64,000 bases of DNA from Anaerococcus sp. Marseille-P3915 (GTDB lineage: Bacteria > Bacillota > Clostridia > Tissierellales > Peptoniphilaceae), in the NCBI RefSeq assembly GCF_900258475.1, contig NZ_LT984888.1, positions 518,639-582,638 of the forward strand. The letters are read 5' to 3'. Numbering within the stretch: the stretch's first letter is position 1; each line of letters starts with the position of its first letter. The position numbers and the translations under genes are program-made. Below, piece by piece: positions 45,124-53,029 of this stretch. The notes beneath the pieces were generated by a model. The model had not been told where the DNA came from. It did not search any database and was given only the letters and a program-made list of their open reading frames with translations.

Positions 45124-46432
45124 GTAAACAGTTAAGCAAAAACTAACTCTGCACTTGATAAGGTTCATTCTTAGTAAGAACAGCAAAAATAGTATGACAA
45201 AGCTTTCTAGCAACAGCATTAGTAGCAACTAAATGATGTTTTCCTTCACTAATCTTTTTTTGATAATAATCTGAGAAAACAGGATCACAAAATTCAGCTC
45301 TAAGAGCAGATTGAAACAAAGCACGTCTAAGGTATGGAGAACCTCTTTTACTCATATGATTGTAAGTAGATTCATATTCTCCAGACTGAGAAATGCTAGC
45401 ATCCAAACCAGCATAAGCGACAAGTTTAGAAGGATTAGAAAATCTTTTAATATCACCAATTTCACCTAATATAGTAGCTGCATTAACAGAACCGATACCT
45501 GGAATAGTAGTAATTGGAGAATTAAGTTTTTCAAGTAAAACCTCAATTTCATTCTCAACATTAGAAACCTGAGTTTGAATAAAAGAAATTTGCTCAATAA
45601 GCATTTTGATTTGAAGACTAAAAGAATCCAGGCAGAAATTAATACCAAAAGAAGAAGAAGCCTTTTTAGAAAGCTCATCAATCTTCTTAGAAGCATAGTT
45701 TTTCTTAGAAACAGATTCAAGAAAAGTATTCAAATCATCAGAATTAATATCCTCAAAATCAGAAGGAGTAGAGAAATTTGAAAGAATTTCCTTAGAAGTC
45801 TTCCCAAAAATATTACTAAAAGAAGAGGCGTATTCAGGAAAAACTTGATCTAAAAGTGCAATAGTTTTTCTTTTAAGATCGCCAATTGAAGAAATGAGGT
45901 AGGACCTAAATCTGGAAAGATTCCTCAAAGACAAATAATCTTCATTAGAAAGTGAAGTCTCAACGAAATCTCCATATCTAAGAAGATCAGCTATTAAAAG
46001 AGAATCAATAATATCAGTTTTTCTCTTTCTGATTTCTACACCTTGTCGCCAACCGTCAGTTTGGATTGGATTGATAACACGAACAGTAAAGTTTTTTTGG
46101 GCAAGATATGAGTATAGAGATAACCAATAATGACCTGTAGCTTCCATACCAACTTCAAGTTCATTTTTGAAAGCTTCTAGTTTAAGGACTAAACTCTCAG
46201 CGCCATTAATGGAATTTGAAAAAGAAAAAGCCTTAAAAATAACCTTTTTCTTGTCATCAACTAATGAAGCAACATGAGTATTTTTACCAATATCGATACC
46301 TAAATAGAACATTTGAAACCTCATAAAAAAGTATTTTAGATAGACACCTCAAAATCTAATAACGTTACTGCCTTATGGTATATACGAAGTACCCTGAAAG
46401 GGTCAACATCTAACTTATTCGTAAACAGTTAA
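45124..46432 (-). mobile_element. IS110-family insertion element (boundaries tentative)
   Basis: The element contains one transposase gene on the minus strand. The 12-mer GTAAACAGTTAA occurs at 45124-45135 and again at 46421-46432, in the same orientation on both sides of the gene, and is used here as a tentative boundary. IS110 elements have no inverted repeats or duplications that would fix the ends. About 110 to 280 noncoding bases lie upstream of the gene. Confidence 0.65.
45143..46312 (-). CDS. IS110-family transposase (DEDD recombinase)
   Basis: A 389-residue transposase; the start at 46312 has GAGG 6 bases upstream. The N-terminal RuvC-like DEDD domain is complete: Asp in YLGIDIGKNTH, Glu in VGMEATGHYW, and Asp residues in RKTDIIDSLLIADLL. 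The C-terminal Tnp_20 domain has IPGIGSVNAATILGEIGDI, LVAYAGLD and the serine-bearing RGSPYLRRALFQSA. It appears intact. It would recombine DNA guided by an element-encoded RNA, as shown for IS621/IS110 relatives. Confidence 0.95.
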   Translation of the reverse strand: MFYLGIDIGKNTHVASLVDDKKKVIFKAFSFSNSINGAESLVLKLEAFKNELEVGMEATGHYWLSLYSYLAQKNFTVRVINPIQTDGWRQGVEIRKRKTDIIDSLLIADLLRYGDFVETSLSNEDYLSLRNLSRFRSYLISSIGDLKRKTIALLDQVFPEYASSFSNIFGKTSKEILSNFSTPSDFEDINSDDLNTFLESVSKKNYASKKIDELSKKASSSFGINFCLDSFSLQIKMLIEQISFIQTQVSNVENEIEVLLEKLNSPITTIPGIGSVNAATILGEIGDIKRFSNPSKLVAYAGLDASISQSGEYESTYNHMSKRGSPYLRRALFQSALRAEFCDPVFSDYYQKKISEGKHHLVATNAVARKLCHTIFAVLTKNEPYQVQS

Positions 46433-46560
46433 AAGATTAGAGGACTCACTCTTTCAAGTACGAGATTAAATCTCAAGGAAGTGACGAGTACACTCTATCT
46501 AATAACAATATTATACAGTAAATCTGAATAATACTTAGTCGAAAAAGGCTTATAGGTTAC
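46313..46560 (-). ncRNA. Candidate IS110 bridge/seek RNA region
   Basis: The noncoding stretch upstream of the transposase has several short inverted repeats (ACCCT/AGGGT at 46391-46403, GAGATT/AATCTC at 46462-46474, AGGTT/AACCT at about 46553-46571). In IS110-group elements the 5' noncoding end encodes a guide RNA whose loops pair with donor and target DNA. The exact RNA and its loops could not be resolved by eye. Confidence 0.35.
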
Positions 46561-46598
46561 CTTTAACAACCTAAATACATTATATAAGGAAGTTAGAA

Positions 46599-48671
46599 AT
46601 GAAAAAAATATCTAAATTTATTTCCTATCATCCAAGATTAGTTTTACTTATTATGACCTTATTGCTCATTCCTTCTTGGATAGGATATAAGTCTACTGGT
46701 GTCAATTATGATATCTTGTCATATTTACCAGCTGATCTAGAGTCTACTCAGGGCCAGGAAATCTTGGATAAGGATTTTAAAAATGCTGCTACGGGCATGC
46801 TAATCCTTAAGGGGACTGACCATGATGCGGATGTGCTCAAGGATGAAATCCTTAAAATTGATGGGGTGGAGGATGTAATTTCCAAGTCTTCTATACTTGG
46901 CGATACGGTTCCAAATGAATTTTTGCCAGATGAAATCAGGGATGCCTTTTATGCGGAGGATTCTACCCTGCTTATGGTTAAATTTTCTGAATCATCTTCA
47001 TCTATAAGGACTATGGAGGCTATTGATGCCATAAAGAGCCTTGAGTCTAAGGAAAAATACCTAAGCGGGATTTCTTCTTTGGTTAAGGATACTAAGGATT
47101 TGATTGATAAGGAAACTCCAATCTATGTGGCTCTTGCTGTTGCACTTGCCCTTGTGGTCTTATCATTTGCCAACGAATCAACTATTATCCCATTTTTGTT
47201 TATGCTAAATATTGGCTATGCGATTTTGTATAACTTTGGGACCAACTTATTCCTTGGGGAAATTTCCTATATTACCAAGGCTATCGCAGCTGTTTTGCAG
47301 CTAGCTGTTACTACAGACTATTCGATTTTCCTCTATCACAGGTATGTAGAAAAGAAGAGGAAAAATGAAAGCAAAAACGAGGCTATGGCCAAGGCCGTTG
47401 ATTCAACCCTTGCGTCTATCTTTGCCTCATCCCTTACTACTTTTGCAGGATTTTTGGTCCTCTTACTTATGCAATTAGGCCTTGGTAAAGATATTGGCCT
47501 TGTAATGAGTAAGGGCGTACTTTTGGGTTTGATTTCAACAGTGGTTGTCTTACCACCAATGATTTTGATGGCAGAAAAACTTGTAAATAGGTTTAACCAC
47601 AAGGTCTACCTACCTAGTTTTGAAAGAACAGCCAATTTTACAATTAAACATAGGAAGAAACTCTTCATAGTATTTTTGCTCTTGTTCATACCAGCTATCT
47701 ACGGGTCAAGGAATACCGACCTTTACTACAACTTAGATAGGTCTCTCCCTCAAGATTTGGATTCAATAGTTGCGCTAAATAAGATGAAAAAGGACTACAA
47801 GATGGCTTCAAGCCACTTTATAGTAGTAAAAGATGACCTATCAAAGACATCTGTTAATTCCATGATTGAAGAAATTGAAAATGTGGATGGGGTTAACAAT
47901 GTACTTAGTATAAATTCTATGACAGGCCTAACCCTACCTAGCGAATATTTACCAGATAAGCTTAAGAAGAATTTTGAGCAAGGTGGCTATCAGATGATAA
48001 TGGTAAATTCCAAATATCAGACAGCCTCAGATGAGGTAAATAAGCAAATTTCAGCTATAGATAAGATTGTAAAGGCCCATGACCCAGAGGGCAAGCTCAC
48101 TGGTGAAGCAGTTCTTACAAAGGATTTGACAATATTATCAGACAGGGACTTTAAGATGGTAAATATCGTATCAATCGCAGTGGTATTTTTAATCATTGCC
48201 CTAGTCTTTAAGTCACTTGCAATTCCAATAGTTTTGATTGCTGCAATTGAGTTAGCTATTTTTATAAATATGGGAATCCCATTTTATTTTGGCCACACCA
48301 TCCCATTTATTACATCGATAATTATAGGGGTAGTTCAATTAGGATCAACCATTGACTATTCAATCTTGATGATGGATAGGTTCCTCTTTGAATATAAAAA
48401 GCACAGAAATCTCGAAAAGGCCCTCGACCTTTCAGTCAGGGAAACTTCAAAATCAATTGTTACATCAGCCTTAGCCTTTTTTGCGGCGACAATTGGTGTT
48501 GGTATCTATTCAAAAATGGAGATTGTTTCGACTATTTGTATTTTCTTGGCAAGGGGTGCGATAATTTCAATGCTTGTAATTATTATCTTCCTACCAGCAA
48601 TAATTGGAATCACCCTTCCATTTATAGAAAAAACTACTAAAGGATTAAAGAAAGGAAACGAAAATGAATAA
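46599..48671 (+). CDS. MMPL/RND-family transporter
   Basis: A 690-residue membrane protein with the internally duplicated RND plan: one helix, an external domain (about 35-165), five helices, then the same again from about residue 355. Each half carries an Asp-Tyr motif in helix 4 (TTDYSIFLYHRYVE and TIDYSILMMDRFLFE), which in MMPL proteins forms the proton relay. It probably exports a lipid or hydrophobic compound. It overlaps the following secreted-protein gene by 8 bases. Confidence 0.9.
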   Translation: MKKISKFISYHPRLVLLIMTLLLIPSWIGYKSTGVNYDILSYLPADLESTQGQEILDKDFKNAATGMLILKGTDHDADVLKDEILKIDGVEDVISKSSILGDTVPNEFLPDEIRDAFYAEDSTLLMVKFSESSSSIRTMEAIDAIKSLESKEKYLSGISSLVKDTKDLIDKETPIYVALAVALALVVLSFANESTIIPFLFMLNIGYAILYNFGTNLFLGEISYITKAIAAVLQLAVTTDYSIFLYHRYVEKKRKNESKNEAMAKAVDSTLASIFASSLTTFAGFLVLLLMQLGLGKDIGLVMSKGVLLGLISTVVVLPPMILMAEKLVNRFNHKVYLPSFERTANFTIKHRKKLFIVFLLLFIPAIYGSRNTDLYYNLDRSLPQDLDSIVALNKMKKDYKMASSHFIVVKDDLSKTSVNSMIEEIENVDGVNNVLSINSMTGLTLPSEYLPDKLKKNFEQGGYQMIMVNSKYQTASDEVNKQISAIDKIVKAHDPEGKLTGEAVLTKDLTILSDRDFKMVNIVSIAVVFLIIALVFKSLAIPIVLIAAIELAIFINMGIPFYFGHTIPFITSIIIGVVQLGSTIDYSILMMDRFLFEYKKHRNLEKALDLSVRETSKSIVTSALAFFAATIGVGIYSKMEIVSTICIFLARGAIISMLVIIIFLPAIIGITLPFIEKTTKGLKKGNENE

Positions 48672-50961
48672 AAAATTTACAAAGGCCCTTGCAGTTTTAA
48701 GCGTAAGCGCAATCCTTGGAGGTAATATAGCTTACGCTGCTGAGCCTAAGGCTAGCAAAAATGAAACAGTTTATGTAAGCAAGGAAGCAGGGGAGATTAA
48801 AGATAAGACTGTTTCTGTTTGGATAAATAAGGATGAGAAGTCCAAGATTAAGGATAAATCAGACCTTAAGGATATCAAAAATCTAGAGACCGATGAGAAA
48901 ATCGAGGCCAAGGATGGCCAGATTGACATAGATAGTGATGTCAAAGACTTTTATTACCAAGGTAAGACTGACAAGGACTTGCCAGTGGATGTGGAAATAA
49001 AATACCAACTTGACGGTAAGGATATAACTTATAAGGACCTAGATGGCAAATCAGGTAAGCTAAAAATCACCATAAGTGCCCATAATAAAGTAAAATCTAG
49101 CCTTAAGTCAGGAAAAATTATCTATTCACCTTACCTAGTTGCAAGTGAGATGACCTTTGCTGATGACCAGGTTAAAAATATTAAGGCTGATTCTGCAAAA
49201 ATTATCAAAGATGGTAAAAACCAGATTGTTACTGGCATCCTAACACCTGGAATGAGGGATAATTTCGATGGAATCCTTGATGGAGACAAGCTCGATAAGT
49301 TTAAAGATGAGATTGAAATTGAGATGGATGTTGAAAATTTCAAACCAAGCGAGGCCTATCTTGTAATTACCAATGAAATTTTCCAAGATGGCAAGACTTT
49401 GGATTCCCTTGATGACCTTGATCAAGGGATAGGGGAATTAACAGCAAATGCAGGCAAACTAGTCGATGCATCAGCTAAGCTTAAGGATGGATCAGCTAGC
49501 CTAAATCAAGGCCTAGGAGACCTTGCAGGTGGAGCTGATAAGCTAGCAAATGGTTCCCAAAGATTAAAGGACGGCTTTGATCAGATGAGTGGTGCCTTTG
49601 CAGGTCTTCCAGAAAAGATTGGCCCAATGCAAGAAGCCATAAGTGCCCTAAATAATGGAGGGGCAAGGCTAAATGCAGGCCTTGGCCAATATACAGGAGG
49701 AGTTGCTGAGATAAATTCAAATATGACCGCCCTCTTAGAAGGGGCTGATGGCCTAAATCAAGGGGCCAATGACCTAGATGCTGGAATTAACGAGCTTAGC
49801 CAGGGCCTTGTAAGTATGAAAGAAAAAATATCTGAGGGATCTGATGGAAATGATTTGGCAGAATTTGCTAAGGGCATCAAGACCCTAAAGGCAGGAATCG
49901 ATGATTTTAGCCAAAAAATAGATCCTATGGCTGAGTCCTTAAATAAGTTAAGTGCTGGCTTAGAAGAGGCAAGCAAGTCTCAAGTGAGTCTTGCAGGAGG
50001 TCTTGAAAAACTAAATGAGGCAAGCCAAAATGCCCCATCTAGTCAAGCAACTCTATCAAGTATAAATGAAAAGGCGTCTGCTCTTGAAAATCAAATAGCA
50101 AGCCTTGAATCGAAAAACCTTGACGGATCATTGACAGGAGAGATAGAAAGCCTAAGAGCCATCCAAAGTGGACTTTATAAAGATGCTTCAAATCTTGCTG
50201 CAAGTGCCAAGGCAAATGCCAGTATCTCAGCTGGCTTAAACCAATTAAGTCAATCATCAAATGACCTTTCATCAGGTCTGGGTAAATTAAATCAAGGCTT
50301 AGCAGAAATGGCTAGTCAAGTAAATGCTTCTAAGCAAGAGCTAAACCAGGCATCAGATGCCCTAGGAGCAGGACTTGCCAAGCTTGACCAAGGCTTAGAA
50401 AAAAGTGACTTGATGAAATTAGCTGAGGCCTTCGACCAATTAGACCAGGGACTTTCTAAATTAAAGGCGGGTTCCGAGAAATTAGCAGCAGGTACCAGTA
50501 GGAATAAGGAAGGTGTAGAAAAACTTGCCCAAGCCTTAAATCTTCTTGATTCAAAATCAGAAGAATTAAAGACAGGCTCAGAACAATTGGCAGGTGGTCT
50601 AAGTGAATTTAATGAAAGATCTAAGGCCCTAAAAGACCTAACATCTATAAATGACAAGGCCTTAAATCCAATGGCCCAAGGCCTAAACGACCTAAATAAA
50701 GGAATCCTGGACCTAAGAGCAGGAGCTTTAAAATTAAAAGAAGGATCTGACACCTATAAGGCAAAATATGACGAATTTGACTCAGGCCTTAGAAGATATA
50801 AGGCAGAAGGCATAGATAAATTAGAAGAAAAAACTGGCGATTTAGACAAGGCCAAAGAAGTCCTAGACCAAATGTCAAACCTTGCTAGGAAAAATAATTC
50901 AATCTCAGGCACAAGTGGTGAATTTGAAACCAGGTCAAGGATTATAGAAAAGATTAGATAA
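48664..50961 (+). CDS. Secreted repeat-rich partner of the MMPL transporter
   Basis: A 765-residue protein with a signal peptide (about 1-26, cleaved near AYA-AEP). After an Asp/Lys-rich N-terminal domain (about 27-260) comes a long region of degenerate ~7-11-residue repeats with Leu and Gly spacing (LNQGLGDLAGG, LANGSQRLKDG, LDQGLSKLKAG, LKTGSEQLAGG), as in the periplasmic region of YhgE/Pip-type proteins. No C-terminal membrane helix or sortase motif is present. Coupling to the MMPL gene suggests that it works with the exporter outside the cell. Confidence 0.75.
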   Translation: MNKKFTKALAVLSVSAILGGNIAYAAEPKASKNETVYVSKEAGEIKDKTVSVWINKDEKSKIKDKSDLKDIKNLETDEKIEAKDGQIDIDSDVKDFYYQGKTDKDLPVDVEIKYQLDGKDITYKDLDGKSGKLKITISAHNKVKSSLKSGKIIYSPYLVASEMTFADDQVKNIKADSAKIIKDGKNQIVTGILTPGMRDNFDGILDGDKLDKFKDEIEIEMDVENFKPSEAYLVITNEIFQDGKTLDSLDDLDQGIGELTANAGKLVDASAKLKDGSASLNQGLGDLAGGADKLANGSQRLKDGFDQMSGAFAGLPEKIGPMQEAISALNNGGARLNAGLGQYTGGVAEINSNMTALLEGADGLNQGANDLDAGINELSQGLVSMKEKISEGSDGNDLAEFAKGIKTLKAGIDDFSQKIDPMAESLNKLSAGLEEASKSQVSLAGGLEKLNEASQNAPSSQATLSSINEKASALENQIASLESKNLDGSLTGEIESLRAIQSGLYKDASNLAASAKANASISAGLNQLSQSSNDLSSGLGKLNQGLAEMASQVNASKQELNQASDALGAGLAKLDQGLEKSDLMKLAEAFDQLDQGLSKLKAGSEKLAAGTSRNKEGVEKLAQALNLLDSKSEELKTGSEQLAGGLSEFNERSKALKDLTSINDKALNPMAQGLNDLNKGILDLRAGALKLKEGSDTYKAKYDEFDSGLRRYKAEGIDKLEEKTGDLDKAKEVLDQMSNLARKNNSISGTSGEFETRSRIIEKIR

Positions 50962-50972
50962 GAAAATTAATA

Positions 50973-51000
50973 TTGAAAAACAAGGGATTTGTTATATAAT
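50973..51000 (+). promoter_or_regulatory. Promoter of antitoxin RNA 1
   Basis: TTGAAA, 16-base spacer, TATAAT. The same promoter sequence recurs at 51287-51314. Confidence 0.8.
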
Positions 51001-51006
51001 AATATC

Positions 51007-51094
51007 AAGAGAAGCCACCTCTTACAAAGCAAAGTATAAGAGTAGTGATATAACTCACTAAAAAATACCCCAGCTGCAATCTGGGGTATTTTTT
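51007..51094 (+). ncRNA. Fst-type antitoxin RNA 1 (RNA II)
   Basis: A predicted RNA of about 88 bases runs from a strong promoter to a shared terminator. It starts with a hairpin (AAGAG/CTCTT). It then carries CAAAGTATAAGAG (51030-51042) and TATAACTCAC (51049-51058), which recur exactly at 51178-51190 and 51198-51207 over the early codons and the ribosome-site-to-start region of the minus-strand toxin gene. The RNA is therefore complementary to the toxin message at two sites, the DRa/DRb logic of the pAD1 par (Fst/RNA II) system. Confidence 0.75.
51062..51094. terminator. Shared bidirectional terminator of toxin-antitoxin module 1
   Basis: AAAATACCCCAG and its exact complement with a 7-base loop, A run on one side and T run on the other. 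It ends both the + strand antitoxin RNA and the minus-strand toxin message. Confidence 0.92.
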
Positions 51095-51098
51095 GTTA

Positions 51099-51197
51099 TT
51101 ATTTGTTCATAGAATCCCAATACTTGCTTACAAAAAGCAGGATTAGTCCCACGAACAATGGAAAATAGAAATTTTCCCAAAGTATAAGAGTTAGCAT
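51099..51197 (-). CDS. Fst-like type I toxin peptide, copy 1 (32 aa)
   Basis: A 32-residue hydrophobic peptide beginning MLTLILWENFYF, then PLFVGLILLFVSK, ending YWDSMNK. It has one membrane helix and a charged C terminus. The core PLFVGLIL aligns with PIFVGLVL of the enterococcal Fst toxin. A strong GGAGGTGAG box lies 9 bases upstream (51206-51210 core). Expression is expected to be blocked by antitoxin RNA 1. Such peptides damage the membrane of cells that lose the antitoxin. It is closely paralogous to the peptide at 51411. Confidence 0.78.
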   Translation of the reverse strand: MLTLILWENFYFPLFVGLILLFVSKYWDSMNK

Positions 51198-51246
51198 TAT
51201 AACTCACCTCCCTCCACCTAAATAAAATAGAGTGTTAGGCAAATGT

Positions 51247-51276
51247 ATTATATCATAATTTGCTAGGTGGGGACAA
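51247..51276 (-). promoter_or_regulatory. Promoter of toxin 1 message
   Basis: Read on the minus strand: TTGTCC, 18-base spacer, TATAAT. The message would have a leader of about 45 bases and end at the shared terminator. Confidence 0.6.
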
Positions 51277-51286
51277 ATAGATAAGC

Positions 51287-51314
51287 TTGAAAAATGTGGG
51301 ATTTGTTATATAAT
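51287..51314 (+). promoter_or_regulatory. Promoter of antitoxin RNA 2
   Basis: TTGAAA, 16-base spacer, TATAAT, near-identical to the promoter of antitoxin RNA 1 including the GGGATTTGT spacer segment. Confidence 0.8.
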
Positions 51315-51320
51315 AAAGAT

Positions 51321-51407
51321 AAGAGAAGCCACCTCTTACAAAGCAAATGATGGTAGTCGTGATTAGACTCACGAAAAAAGACACTAGGCCTAAACTAGTG
51401 TCTTTTT
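51321..51407 (+). ncRNA. Fst-type antitoxin RNA 2 (RNA II)
   Basis: Predicted RNA of about 87 bases, with the same 5' hairpin as RNA 1. Its repeats differ: CAAATGATGGT (51344-51354) and TAGACTCAC (51364-51372) match 51490-51500 and 51509-51517 at the start of toxin 2. The changed bases follow those of toxin 2, so pairing should be specific to the cognate message. Confidence 0.75.
51375..51407. terminator. Shared bidirectional terminator of toxin-antitoxin module 2
   Basis: AAAAAGACACTAG and its exact complement with loop GCCTAAA. It serves the + strand antitoxin RNA and the minus-strand toxin message. Confidence 0.92.
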
Positions 51408-51410
51408 GAT

Positions 51411-51506
51411 TTAATTGTCCATAGAATCTAGAATCTTGCTTGCTAGAAGCAGGATTAGACCTACAAACAACGGAAAATAAAAATTTTCCCAAATGATGGT
51501 TGTCAT
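51411..51506 (-). CDS. Fst-like type I toxin peptide, copy 2 (31 aa)
   Basis: A 31-residue peptide beginning MTTIIWENFYF, then PLFVGLILLLASK, ending ILDSMDN. It shares WENFYFPLFVGLILL and the SMxN-type tail with copy 1 but differs at codons 2-5 and in the C-terminal third. The ribosome site and leader (CACCTCCCTCCACC on the + strand, 51515-51528) are identical to copy 1. It is followed by its own bidirectional terminator. Both modules lie head to tail. Confidence 0.78.
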   Translation of the reverse strand: MTTIIWENFYFPLFVGLILLLASKILDSMDN

Positions 51507-51556
51507 TATAGACTCACCTCCCTCCACCTAAATAATATAGGATGTTAGGCAAGTTT

Positions 51557-51586
51557 ATTATATCATATTTATATATTTAAACACAA
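51557..51586 (-). promoter_or_regulatory. Promoter of toxin 2 message
   Basis: Read on the minus strand: TTGTGT, 18-base spacer, TATAAT, the same spacing as for toxin 1. Confidence 0.55.
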
Positions 51587-51625
51587 AAAAGCTGGTTAAG
51601 ATTTGTCTCTTACCAGCTTATATTT

Positions 51626-52201
51626 TTATTCTTCTACAAAGGTGATTTTACCTTCTTCTAGTTTTGCAATTCTTGCTAGGGAATAGATATCAACGCCCAT
51701 TTCTTCTACAAGGGCTCTGCCATCTGAGAATGACTTTTCTACAACTATACCTAGTCCTACAGGGTTGGCGCCTGCTTGTCTGCAAAGAGCTACCATGCCT
51801 TTGGCTGCTTGGCCATTAGCTAGGAAGTCATCGATCATGAGGATGTTTTCTCCTTCTTTTAAGAAGTTTTTATCTACTATTAGCTCATTTGTGACTTGTT
51901 TGGTAAATGAATATACGCTTGAGTGGTAGACATCTTCACTTGTTGTGAGAGATTGTTTTTTTCTTGCAAAAACACAGTTTACTTCTAGTTCTAGGGCTGT
52001 AGCAAGGGCTGGAGCAATACCAGATGATTCAACAGTTAGGACCTTATCGATGTTTTTGTCTTTAAAGTAGGCAGCAAACTCTTCTCCCATTTTATGTATA
52101 AGTTTGGCATCTATCTGTTGGTTTAAAAATGAATCTACCTTTAGTATGTTTGGACCAATAACAATTCCGTCTTTGAGAATTCTTTCTTCTAGTTCTTTCA
52201 T
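51626..52201 (-). CDS. xpt: Xanthine phosphoribosyltransferase
   Basis: A type I phosphoribosyltransferase of 191 residues that converts xanthine and PRPP to XMP. The start at 52201 is 5 bases from AAGGAG; ATG 52204 is only 2 bases away. The PRPP loop is ENILMIDDFLANGQAAKG, and KVLTVESSGIAPALATALEL and VFARKKQSLTTS match Xpt. No xanthine permease gene accompanies it and the upstream region has no purine riboswitch. It is divergent from the fru operon. Confidence 0.93.
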   Translation of the reverse strand: MKELEERILKDGIVIGPNILKVDSFLNQQIDAKLIHKMGEEFAAYFKDKNIDKVLTVESSGIAPALATALELEVNCVFARKKQSLTTSEDVYHSSVYSFTKQVTNELIVDKNFLKEGENILMIDDFLANGQAAKGMVALCRQAGANPVGLGIVVEKSFSDGRALVEEMGVDIYSLARIAKLEEGKITFVEE

Positions 52202-52296
52202 CATATCTCCTTATCATATCAAATCAATATTTGTAAGCTTTTTATAATTATAATTCTTTTCTAAAATTAGTCAATTTTTGAGAAGTTATGATTGTT

Positions 52297-52322
52297 TTTG
52301 ATTGACTTTGAATGAATTTGAT
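52297..52322 (+). promoter_or_regulatory. Three helically phased TTTGA repeats, likely FruR operator
   Basis: TTTGA occurs at 52297, 52307 and 52317, exactly 10 bases apart, across the -35 and spacer of the fruR promoter. Such one-turn direct repeats fit binding of a DeoR-family repressor to its own promoter. Confidence 0.55.
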
Positions 52323-52330
52323 GTTATAAT
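52302..52330 (+). promoter_or_regulatory. Sigma-A promoter of fruRKA; message probably leaderless
   Basis: TTGACT, 17-base spacer, TATAAT. The start codon at 52337 is 7 bases after the -10, so the expected transcription start coincides with the A of the ATG, and no Shine-Dalgarno sequence is present. Confidence 0.85.
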
Positions 52331-52336
52331 ATTAAC

Positions 52337-53029
52337 ATGATATTAGAAAAAAGATTGGATCTTATAATTTCAACCCTCGAAAAAGAGGAAAAGGTATCAA
52401 ATAAGGTCCTAACTGAAAAGCTTAAGGTAAGCGAGTCTACTCTTAGGCGTGATTTGGATTATTTACAAAAGCAAGGCAAGATAAGAAGAGTGCATGGAGG
52501 TGCAGTTCTTAATATCAATCCTAGCGAGCTAAATTATCTTGACAATGAAAGGGTCCACACCAAAGAGAAGGCAGCAATTGCCAAAAAGGCGGGAGGCCTT
52601 ATAGGAGATGCCAAATTTATTTATTTAGATGCTGGTTCTACCTGCCATCAAATCCTTGACTATCTGGATATGACAATGGATATAAAGATAGTAACAAATG
52701 GTCTTATGCATGTAGAAAAGCTGATTTCTAAAAATATCCCAACCCTCATTCTAGAAGGGGAGATAAAGCCATCAACTATGGTGATAACAGGGATTAAGAC
52801 CTTAGAATCCATAAGCTCTTACAATTTTGACCTAGCCTTTATTGGGGCCAATGGTTATGATGAGGAGGGCTTTTATACAGCAGATACTAATGAGGCTGTA
52901 GTTAAGGCAAAGGCAATAGAAAATGCGACTAGGGCCTATGTCTTGGCAGATTCTTCTAAGGAAAATATCAAGTACTTTGCAAGGATAGCAAAAAGGGAAG
53001 ATGTAGAACTAATAAGGGAGGAAGGATGA
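52337..53029 (+). CDS. fruR: DeoR-family transcriptional repressor of the fructose operon
   Basis: A 230-residue DeoR/GlpR regulator: N-terminal HTH (SNKVLTEKLKVSESTLRRDLDYL, in parts about 20-42; RRVHGGAVL about 49-57) and a DeoRC sugar-phosphate sensor domain (IYLDAGSTCHQILDYL, VTNGLMHVEKL, IGANGYDEEGFYTAD, VLADSSK). It likely senses fructose-1-phosphate. It is the first gene of fruRKA, overlapping fruK by 4 bases. Confidence 0.9.
   Translation: MILEKRLDLIISTLEKEEKVSNKVLTEKLKVSESTLRRDLDYLQKQGKIRRVHGGAVLNINPSELNYLDNERVHTKEKAAIAKKAGGLIGDAKFIYLDAGSTCHQILDYLDMTMDIKIVTNGLMHVEKLISKNIPTLILEGEIKPSTMVITGIKTLESISSYNFDLAFIGANGYDEEGFYTADTNEAVVKAKAIENATRAYVLADSSKENIKYFARIAKREDVELIREEG

Noticed and set aside
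50316-50753. Minus-strand open frames inside the repeat-rich secreted protein gene
   Set aside because: Produced by the repetitive coding sequence on the opposite strand; no independent signal.
51253-51492. 79-codon minus-strand frame across the toxin-antitoxin region
   Set aside because: It crosses a strong bidirectional terminator and the toxin 2 coding region in another frame; the short toxin genes explain the conserved parts.
52205-52336. Purine riboswitch for xpt
   Set aside because: The 130-base intergenic region lacks the conserved purine aptamer core and a terminator/antiterminator pair.
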